This document shows, one piece after another, positions 9,201 to 13,940 of a stretch of DNA of 17,532 bases. The position numbers were made by a program, and so were the translations under genes. The stretch covers positions 1 through 17,532 of the forward strand of contig JANTGD010000027.1 of assembly GCA_024763135.1 (NCBI GenBank), written 5' to 3'. Under the pieces are notes generated by a model. It did not search any database, was not told the origin of the DNA, and worked only from the letters and a program-made list of their open reading frames with translations. Position 1 is the stretch's first letter, and each line of letters starts with the position of its first letter. This stretch comes from Thiotrichales bacterium. Lineage in GTDB: Bacteria; Pseudomonadota; Gammaproteobacteria; UWMA-0217.

Positions 9201-9808
9201 ACGGACTGTTTGCGCGCGCGGCGTACTATCGGTTACTTGGTCACGATGTTCAATCCAATAATCAAGTCGATGCACTGGTGGGACATTATTGGCACCAACC
9301 CCTCGACGATGAAAATCAGTTACACCTCGGTCTCACCTTGCATTACACTCAGTTCGAAGACAACCTCAGTGGTTTCACTTTGGGCCATGGAGGCTACTTT
9401 AGTCCGCAACAATATTTTGCACTTACTCTACCCGCTGGTATCAGTCACAACGACGACAGACTCCACCTCAAACTCGCCACCGACCTAGGGGTGCAGCGCT
9501 ACAAAACCACCTCGAGCCCGGTGTTCCCCAATGACAGTGTTTTGCAAGCTCAGCTTGACAATAGCGCTGTATCCGTTAAGGTACTTGAAGGCGAAACTGT
9601 GAGTGGATTCACATTTAACCTGAAAGCTGAGGCCGCTTACGCGATCAACCACCGGTTACAAATCGGGGCTTGGTTGGCCAGCCACCACAGCAATAACTAT
9701 AGCGAAACAGGCATAGGGTTATTTTTGCACTATAGCTTGTTCAAAAAAGAGCAGATACCTGAACTGTATCGCTCATTTAACTCAGAATTGTTTGAGGAGC
9801 AATGGTAG
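6227..9808 (+). CDS. bcsC: cellulose export protein BcsC (periplasmic TPR scaffold and outer-membrane barrel)
   Basis: This encodes 1193 aa, close to the 1157 aa of E. coli BcsC. A signal peptide (MPKIGSYALTCLCLATALDA, cut near ASA-AV) is followed by a long alpha-helical region of tetratricopeptide repeats (about 30-800), with repeated GxY/A-x-A-x-x-x-Y/F and LNP signatures. The C-terminal domain (about 830-1193) is the BcsC outer-membrane barrel, recognisable from the block RIPVTESLLSYAG (from residue 951) followed by DPVSGRDWGGV. The chain ends in Trp, as is common for barrel proteins. The ATG at 6227 is preferred over an in-frame ATG at 6161 because it begins the signal peptide and has GGAAAAA (6213-6219) upstream. 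It overlaps bcsZ by 43 nt. BcsC passes the glucan from BcsAB across the periplasm and outer membrane. Confidence 0.93.
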   Translation: MPKIGSYALTCLCLATALDASAAVPQKVDLDLAQLLVQGHYWVDRGHYELARFAWEKVLRVDPSNREANFGITDLDALHPELIDYEELKRARTLALQGNYIAALEAYRAAFRGYHHGSLLSAEYLETLGGTPDGWESAVRDLRLLVERYPSSQRYDLILHRVLSYREWGRREAIKGLQRIATDPKSTEDIKEQAREAWRNALLWLNARKSDTSLYRAYLEHYPNDTEIARQLAELKRPQVDNLRSAWALFKRGEYEAAALGFKAHLYVPGVENSARIGLGLTRLRQKRFASAAYHLDKALKQEPTLDSPELRQALADAQFWARYKTAEKAYQNGDLERASKLAQSLLQTRPNQSEAALLLAAIYASSGEYASAQRLYEQELNLNPANLEARQGLLQALIHADDEAQALALVRRYHLPEQTFLDTRNQIAAERLWQAAKQSKQLSLAISALEKALALNPEHVWARLELARLYRIADRETEARVLFDAFQPAESNLAHFRYAQAIFYSELEDWQAALDALKQIPKAQRDDTAQELEDEIALRLLQRRVHQLLRVGDRESAQSLLPPKQDILALPPEQQLIIAAIIADLGDKQEALELAKRAYEQPNPDTFKQGILYFSVLLQTKQLDPAAQILETLQQRSDLSLYQQASLEKLDHFLLFATAQYAVQSGDMASALQALTALKTIPNYHDSARLLEAQLYAAHDRNDEALSLYEQVLQDNPQQIDAIAGAYGSALKLGRMQHAGELLRRGLEANPDAARLKALQGHLEALNGKALRARSSYEQALQLYHTQTTTSQAQTTPDWVASTQEALARLTLDATDWVALQPAWRTRDGDKGLDQLDEGILNLHWQTHDANGSILAFDVKPVQLDAGDLDLASPQATRFGSLALQPNPAFSTGRLAQHDDGIALSAAWESESWRVQLGSTPLGFREENLTAAFAWQNHNLSNQINLTLERIPVTESLLSYAGTHDPVSGRDWGGVTRNGLKLDLTQPEGEHGLFARAAYYRLLGHDVQSNNQVDALVGHYWHQPLDDENQLHLGLTLHYTQFEDNLSGFTLGHGGYFSPQQYFALTLPAGISHNDDRLHLKLATDLGVQRYKTTSSPVFPNDSVLQAQLDNSAVSVKVLEGETVSGFTFNLKAEAAYAINHRLQIGAWLASHHSNNYSETGIGLFLHYSLFKKEQIPELYRSFNSELFEEQW

Positions 9809-10089
9809 TGAAAACGATCCATTCTGTTTTCTTAGCAACAATGATGGTGGGGTTACCAATTGCAACACAGGGCCAAAAACCTGAAGACTGGCCCGAATCG
9901 CAGACTTTGAAAGACCCCGCGATTGCAGATTTCCCTACATCCCAGCCCTCCCGGCTGATTACGGCGCATGACGATAATAAATACGAACTTTTAAACCGCT
10001 ACACCACGCAACATCTCAAACAAGAGCACGCGCCTCCGCAGATAGAGGAGCGGGCGTTTTCTTATTCAGGGCGGATCATCGTCTTCTGA
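9808..10089 (+). CDS. small exported protein of unknown function, last gene of the bcs operon
   Basis: This encodes 93 aa and I do not recognise it. A GTG start at 9808 is chosen: GAGGAG (9794-9799) lies 8 nt upstream, and the GTG overlaps the bcsC stop as TAGTG. The in-frame ATG at 9802 is only 2 nt from the Shine-Dalgarno. From the GTG, the protein begins with a short signal peptide (MKTIHSVFLATMMVGLPIA, likely cut after TQG). A mature chain of about 70 residues follows, hydrophilic, rich in Asp, Glu, Gln and Pro, and ending in GRIIVF. It has no Cys, lipobox or membrane segment, so it is probably periplasmic or secreted. It is much shorter than BcsD and lacks visible similarity to it. Tight coupling to bcsC suggests a late step in cellulose export or assembly, by position only. 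Confidence 0.7.
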   Translation: MKTIHSVFLATMMVGLPIATQGQKPEDWPESQTLKDPAIADFPTSQPSRLITAHDDNKYELLNRYTTQHLKQEHAPPQIEERAFSYSGRIIVF

Positions 10090-10210
10090 TTTTCAGCTAT
10101 AAACAGGCTCGGCTGACTAAGACAATCCGTAACTACCCTGCTATCTTCTGCAATGCACCAGCACTGTGTTAAAAAATGCTCATTGACACTTGCACGCTCC
10201 CATTGTTCGC

Positions 10211-10233
10211 CTTGATCTGATGGTTTTCATCGG
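10211..10233 (+). repeat. diverged repeat X, copy 1
   Basis: CTTGATCTG, two bases, GGTTTTCA, two bases, GG. This matches 11829-11851 at 19 of 23 positions, in the same orientation. Both copies lie about 30 bp before a GTAAYGACTCAG-type motif. They are probably remnants of the same mobile element on both sides of tadA. Confidence 0.4.
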
Positions 10234-10259
10234 CAACCTAAGCAGCGTCTCCATTTTTT

Positions 10260-10400
10260 GTAACGACTCAGCGTGTTTAGATTTTGCTTCATATCAAGGC
10301 ATTTTCGCGCGGAGAATGTGAGCATAGAGTTAATAGGTGACCATTCGAGTACGAAAATAACGCCGAGATGGGGCAAAAGATGAATACGCTGAGTCGTTAC
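10260..10400. repeat. 141-bp element with 15-bp perfect inverted terminal repeats
   Basis: GTAACGACTCAGCGT (10260-10274) and its exact reverse complement (10386-10400) bound a 141-bp segment. In its interior, CATTTTC and GAGAATG (about 10299-10319) can pair around a GCGCG loop with one G-T wobble. A related motif appears on the minus strand at 11882-11896. No target duplication is evident at the borders, so this may be the end region of an old insertion sequence or a small nonautonomous element. It has no coding content. Confidence 0.5.
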
Positions 10401-10657
10401 CACTTTTTTTTCAACTCGCTGAAAGTTATGACAATCCATCGTCTGGCGGCATACAGAGCGCCCCTCATGTTACGTTTTGGAATTGCGCCGGCCTGACAGA
10501 CAACGGATGTACCTGCGCCGGCCGCGTGCTCCTAACCGTATGAATGTAAAAGACAGGCCACAACCTGCTGGCGCGCGGACTGGGTTAGCTGAACTGGCTG
10601 TAGAATCACTATAGCGGCGTCTGCCACCTTGCTGCACACCAGCGCGTTGTAGCTAAA

Positions 10658-10815
10658 GGAAGCTCTGATCGATTCGTCACACGGCATCTTACGGCGCAAT
10701 CGCCCACTTCTGCGTTGCGGATCTTCGCAATAGCCAGCTGTTACGCGCGATCCGCGCCTTGAACTGGACGATTGTTCACCACAATCTGCTCCCGCCAGAA
10801 TGAATCAGAGCTTCC
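10658..10815. mobile_element. MITE-like element, 158 bp
   Basis: GGAAGCTCTGAT (10658-10669) and its exact reverse complement ATCAGAGCTTCC (10804-10815) form 12-bp terminal inverted repeats. They are flanked on both sides by TAAA (10654-10657 and 10816-10819), a 4-bp target duplication. Inside, GCGGATC (10717-10723) and GATCCGC (10749-10755) form a nested inverted repeat. No transposase is encoded. GG-starting ends with a 4-bp duplication are compatible with mobilisation by an IS5-group transposase, but that family link is inference. It sits 46 bp from the 3' end of tadA. Confidence 0.72.
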
Positions 10816-10861
10816 TAAACACGGATTCGTTTATCGCTGGGCTAATCGCATCAGGCTGGAC

Positions 10862-11344
10862 TCAACGCGACGGCGCCTTACGCCGCTGTTGAAAAAACTC
10901 ACGCAGCAGGTTTGCAGAAACATCCGCAAGTAATCCTCCTTGCACTACGACACGATGGTTGTGCCGAACATCGAGTAAGGAATCAAACACACTCCCCGCA
11001 GCACCTGTGCGAGGATCGGTTGCAGCAAAAACCAAGCGTTTAATCCGCGCGTGTATGATGGCGCCTGCGCACATAGTGCAAGGCTCTAAAGTGGCATACA
11101 GGGTCGCACCCGACAAACGATAATTCCCTAACGTCTTACCTGCTTCACGTATCGCGATGATCTCCGCATGCGCAGTCGGATCATGCGCGGCAATCGGTTG
11201 GTTGTATCCGGCGCCCAATTTGACACCCTGCTGTACAATGATTGCCCCCACAGGCACTTCTCCATGCGCCTGCGCCTCTTGAGCCAATGCCAATGCGGCT
11301 CGCATCCAAACCTCGTCTTCCGCGGTGAAGCTATTGAGTACCAT
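10862..11344 (-). CDS. tadA: tRNA-specific adenosine deaminase TadA
   Basis: This encodes a 160-aa cytoplasmic zinc deaminase that converts adenosine-34 to inosine in tRNA-Arg(ACG), allowing one tRNA to read several CGN codons. The essential deaminase motif is H59-A-E61 for the zinc ligand and proton-shuttle Glu, with P88-C89-T-M-C92 supplying the other zinc ligands. The surrounding blocks GEVPVGA, HDPTAHAEI, NYRL, TLYATLEPC, CAGAIIHARI and TGAAGS follow E. coli TadA along its length. The gene stands alone on the minus strand, with repeats on both sides, so it is not in an operon here. No strong Shine-Dalgarno is visible before the ATG at 11344. A downstream in-frame ATG at codon 14 would cut into the first helix, so the longer start is kept. 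Confidence 0.95.
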   Translation of the reverse strand: MVLNSFTAEDEVWMRAALALAQEAQAHGEVPVGAIIVQQGVKLGAGYNQPIAAHDPTAHAEIIAIREAGKTLGNYRLSGATLYATLEPCTMCAGAIIHARIKRLVFAATDPRTGAAGSVFDSLLDVRHNHRVVVQGGLLADVSANLLREFFQQRRKAPSR

Positions 11345-11632
11345 CGCGCAAATCTACAGTCCTAAAAATGAACACGCAAATTACAGCTACTGTCACGCCT
11401 GGACTAACCTCTGAAATATGCCAGCTCTACGGCAAAGAATGGTCTTTTACACTTGTCAACTCACATTGTCCCTATTCACTAGGCACCATAATATGCTGTA
11501 TTCAGAGTCTCAGGTAACGCTCCGATCAAGGCGTGTGCCGCAGGCAATGGTCGCCCACTTGGCAAGGCAGGCAACGCCGAGAGGGAGGATGCCTGAGGCT
11601 CCTAACCGATTGATTATTGGAGGCAGGCTGTA

Positions 11633-11658
11633 CCGAACACCGCAAATTGTGGTGTCGG
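11633..11658. other. stem-loop
   Basis: CCGA-A-CACC (11633-11641) pairs with GGTGTCGG (11651-11658) around a 9-nt loop, with one bulged A. No T-tract follows on either strand, so it is not a standard terminator. Its role is unknown. Confidence 0.4.
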
Positions 11659-11796
11659 GTCAATAAAACACTCTATAGCAAAAATACATGCAGCGATTCT
11701 CTGAGCACTCATCCATGGTGTTACACCGGCTTGACACAGCAAGACGACGTCTGCGGACGAGCCCCACCTTGATCATTAGCAGCTGGGGCGCTCTGT

Positions 11797-11810
11797 AGTA
11801 AAGCTTTACT
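11797..11810. repeat. perfect 14-bp palindrome
   Basis: AGTAAAGCTTTACT is self-complementary over its full length. It lies in the gene-free interval, 14 bp from repeat X copy 2 on the side towards tadA. It could be a protein-binding site or part of a mobile-element remnant. Confidence 0.4.
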
Positions 11811-11828
11811 GTAGTTTGTCTTAGTAGA

Positions 11829-11851
11829 CTTGATCTGGCGGTTTTCAGAGG
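11829..11851 (+). repeat. diverged repeat X, copy 2
   Basis: This matches 10211-10233 at 19 of 23 positions. It is followed 30 bp later by the reverse complement of GTAATGACTCAGTGAG (11881-11896), itself close to the terminal repeats at 10260-10400. Confidence 0.4.
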
Positions 11852-11946
11852 GAATCCGATCAGCCATTTCATTTTTTTAACTCACTGAGTCATTACAATG
11901 GTTTATTGCTATGGGTGCAGCGGGGATACATAGACCTCTAAAAAGA

Positions 11947-11963
11947 GATATTTAATAAATATC
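11947..11963. promoter_or_regulatory. AT-rich operator-like palindrome
   Basis: GATATTTA, one central A, then TAAATATC form a perfect 8+1+8 dyad inside an AT-rich patch. The form resembles a dimeric regulator site, but no regulator gene is adjacent and aprM starts about 630 bp away. Confidence 0.3.
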
Positions 11964-12380
11964 CATAATAGAATATTTAAAGGCATCCATTTTCGTGATA
12001 ATTAATTCGGCTTGCAAAATTGCTATTGGGTCGTTCATTTTTAAATTGGAAGGGGCGGGTTTTTCGATCGATCTCTATTAGAAAACAACAACTACTCGCA
12101 TTATTGATCAAATAATTCGTCTCGGCCCGCCACCCCTTGCCATGAACACTTAAGCTCAACAGGCTCACAGGACAGTCCTCCTGAGTCTCCTATGGGTCAA
12201 CCCGAATAATGCCGAAAACCGTCTGAAACATTAGGATCGCTATAGAATAGTTCTAAAAACACCAAGGAGACTATGTAGTAGCAAGTCTGTCTGCCACATC
12301 CACGCTCAGCGTTCCTTATATGTTCACCAGGGAGGATAGTACGGAATTTCAATTAAATCAGAGCCATGGCTAAGCTTTTT

Positions 12381-12461
12381 CTTCCGCTACAGGAAGCGTC
12401 AGATTGACCCGATGCAACCGGCTATCAGCCACCGACATAAAAGGCAAGCAATCCTTGTGCC
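12381..12461 (+). promoter_or_regulatory. candidate structured leader or small RNA segment upstream of aprM
   Basis: Four short hairpins follow each other on the plus strand. They are CTTCC/GGAAG (12381-12396), GTCA/TGAC with a 3-nt loop (12398-12408), GGCT/AGCC with a 3-nt loop (12420-12430), and GGCAAG/CTT-GCC (12443-12461). The stretch lies 134 bp before the aprM ATG. Part of it resembles the core of a SAM-I riboswitch, but the pairing for stem P4 is missing, so no riboswitch class is assigned. Confidence 0.3.
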
Positions 12462-12594
12462 TGTGACAGAGATTAATTTTATTAATTGAGATTAGTTACT
12501 TTAATGATGAAACAAAGAATGTTGATTTGATTTTTACATTCAAAGCGATCAGTATCCCCCCCGTCTCAAATTCAATCCGAGTAGAGCAAAAATC

Positions 12595-13419
12595 ATGTCC
12601 CTAGCAAACCCTTTTTACGACCTTACAAATATTCTATCTCCTGCGATGATGCAGCTTTATGTCATCGCTATGTTCGTAGCGGTTGCCGCTGGCGTTATCT
12701 TTGATATCTTCCATAAGAAGAGCCTTCAATATTTCAGCGAAAACGCAAAGAAAGCCGAGCAGGCCGCTCGCCGCACGGTCGGAGGTGGAGAGAAAGCCTC
12801 GCTGGCGATATCCACTGTCGCTAATGAAGTATTGACTTCTTCTGAATTTGCCAATCCAAAGCGTCGCCTTTCCCACCTGTTTACCATGTACGGCTTTATC
12901 CTCTTTGTCATCAGCACTGTGGTCCTGATTTTCGGATATGCCGATTCCGCCCAAGCCGGCATCTGGCCACTGCTATGGCATCTGGGCGCCTTAATGATCT
13001 GTATTGGCGGATACTGGTTTTGGTTCGGCATACGCTGCGATTTAACCTCTGAAGGTAAAAAATGGTATAAACTCGCACGTGCTGACATCTTCATCGTATC
13101 CCTACTGATGACAGCAACCTTCGCCCTGCTATGGTCCATCTTTGGTGGTCTCCTGTTCTTTATTATTTTTATCCTGGCCAGCACCGTTCTGTTCACCACA
13201 GTTATTTGGTCGAAGTTTGCGCATATGTTCTACAAGCCCGCAGCTGCTTATCAGAAGAAGATCACCAAGGCGGATGGTTCACAGGAGAACCTGCCTGACG
13301 TGGGAGACCTCTCAGATTCTGAAATTCAATCGCGCTATCCCGATATCCCTGAATACATGGGCGCCAACCCTGAATACATGGGCCTTGGAATCAAGCGAGA
13401 ACCTCCGCACCATTTCTAA
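12595..13419 (+). CDS. aprM: AprM, membrane partner of adenylylsulfate reductase
   Basis: This encodes a 274-aa inner-membrane protein with about five predicted helices (roughly 18-38, 92-113, 122-145, 167-187 and 188-210). A charged loop lies between helices one and two, and a hydrophilic C-terminal tail of about 60 residues follows. No cysteine clusters are visible. In sulfur oxidisers that lack QmoABC, AprM is encoded directly before aprBA and is thought to anchor the reductase and pass electrons from APS formation to the quinone pool. The assignment rests on size, topology and position before aprBA, since AprM has few diagnostic motifs. The tail carries a 7-residue tandem duplication, PEYMGAN then PEYMGLG. 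Only a weak Shine-Dalgarno precedes the ATG. The gap to aprB is 38 bp. Confidence 0.85.
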   Translation: MSLANPFYDLTNILSPAMMQLYVIAMFVAVAAGVIFDIFHKKSLQYFSENAKKAEQAARRTVGGGEKASLAISTVANEVLTSSEFANPKRRLSHLFTMYGFILFVISTVVLIFGYADSAQAGIWPLLWHLGALMICIGGYWFWFGIRCDLTSEGKKWYKLARADIFIVSLLMTATFALLWSIFGGLLFFIIFILASTVLFTTVIWSKFAHMFYKPAAAYQKKITKADGSQENLPDVGDLSDSEIQSRYPDIPEYMGANPEYMGLGIKREPPHHF

Positions 13420-13457
13420 CACTTTATTTAACCGATTAATTAAGATAGAGGAATATC

Positions 13458-13940
13458 ATGCCTACATTCGTATACATGACTCGCTGCGATGGCTGTGGAT
13501 ACTGCGTCGACATCTGCCCGTCAGACATTATGCACATCGACACCACCTATCGCCGCGCTTACAACATTGAGCCTAATATGTGCTGGGAGTGCTACTCCTG
13601 CGTCAAGGCCTGTCCGCACAACGCGATTGACGTACGCGGTTACGCCGACTTCGCTCCGCTGGGGCACTCGGTTCGGGTAATCCGTGATGAGGAAAAAGGT
13701 GTCATCGCATGGCGCATTAAGTCCCGCAACGGCGAAATCGACATGAACTTGCTGGCACCGATCACCACCAAGCCCTGGGGCAAGCACATTCCGCAACTGA
13801 AGGATGTTCCTGGTCCGAGCAAAGAACAGCGTGATAGCCAGTTGCTGTACAACGAACCCAAATATATCCGTATGGATGAAGGTGACATTCACACCTTGGA
13901 TTCTAACGGTCTGCAAATGAAAGAAGGGGTTTACTACTAA
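13458..13940 (+). CDS. aprB: adenylylsulfate reductase beta subunit (iron-sulfur)
   Basis: This encodes a 160-aa ferredoxin-like subunit. Two [4Fe-4S] clusters are bound by C10-x2-C13-x2-C16-x3-C20-P and C42-x2-C45-x2-C48-x3-C52-P, with the sequences CDGCGYCVDICP and CWECYSCVKACP. The second half forms the beta-sheet and the long tail that wraps around AprA in known APS reductases. AprB carries electrons between the FAD of AprA and the membrane partner. AGAGGA (13447-13452) precedes the ATG. The TAA overlaps the aprA ATG as TAATG, so the two subunits should be made in a coupled 1:1 ratio in the cytoplasm. Confidence 0.96.
   Translation: MPTFVYMTRCDGCGYCVDICPSDIMHIDTTYRRAYNIEPNMCWECYSCVKACPHNAIDVRGYADFAPLGHSVRVIRDEEKGVIAWRIKSRNGEIDMNLLAPITTKPWGKHIPQLKDVPGPSKEQRDSQLLYNEPKYIRMDEGDIHTLDSNGLQMKEGVYY

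Larger units (their letters stand above)
10090..10861. other. gene-poor interval between the bcs operon and tadA
   Basis: These 772 bp hold no convincing gene. They contain an inverted-repeat element (10260-10400), a MITE-like element (10658-10815), a TGCGCCGGCC direct repeat (10484-10493 and 10514-10523) and repeat fragments that recur beyond tadA. A 70-codon minus-strand frame (10227-10439) spans the inverted-repeat element and has no Shine-Dalgarno or recognisable protein character. It is not annotated as a gene. Confidence 0.6.
11345..12594. other. 1.25-kb gene-free interval between tadA and aprM
   Basis: No gene is recognised. The left half holds a hairpin (11633-11658), a 14-bp palindrome (11797-11810), repeat X copy 2 and a GTAATGACTCAGTG motif related to the element at 10260-10400. 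From about 11940 the sequence becomes AT-rich, with a 17-nt palindrome (11947-11963). The last 220 bp before aprM contain a chain of small hairpins (12381-12461) and an AT-rich tract (12471-12540), presumably apr operon control DNA. I could not fix a promoter. Short open frames (11418-11666 plus, 11660-11872 minus, 11977-12168 minus) lack ribosome sites and family likeness. Confidence 0.6.

Noticed and set aside
9802..9807. ATG 9802 as start of the small gene after bcsC
   Set aside because: Only 2 nt separate it from GAGGAG; GTG 9808 has ideal spacing, gives a cleaner signal peptide and forms a TAGTG overlap.
10028..10063. GC-rich hairpin followed by TTTTCTT near the end of the last bcs-operon gene
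   Set aside because: The stem needs two bulges, the T-run is broken, and it lies inside the coding frame; too weak to call a terminator.
10532..10588. CTAACC and GGTTAG inverted boxes resembling an integron attC site
   Set aside because: The outer boxes do not fit the attC consensus at their first base, the inner arms do not pair well, and no integrase or cassette is visible.
11418..11666. 82-codon plus-strand open frame in the tadA-aprM interval
   Set aside because: No Shine-Dalgarno, no recognisable domain, and Arg-rich composition typical of chance frames in repeat DNA.
11660..11872. 70-codon minus-strand frame over repeat X copy 2
   Set aside because: It runs through the repeat remnant. 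The sequence might echo the end of a transposase, but no DDE motif or family likeness can be shown.
12261..12277. AAGGAG followed by ATGTAG, a start-stop minimal frame
   Set aside because: The Shine-Dalgarno is only 3 nt from the ATG, too close for normal initiation, and it is more than 300 bp from aprM.
12400..12453. SAM-I (S-box) riboswitch look-alike: CCCGATG, AACCGGC, AGCC, then GCAATCC
   Set aside because: The spacing and several core words resemble the aptamer, but the 5' strand of P4 has no complement, P1 is at best 5 bp, and the downstream genes are not methionine or SAM genes. Kept only as an unclassified structured leader.
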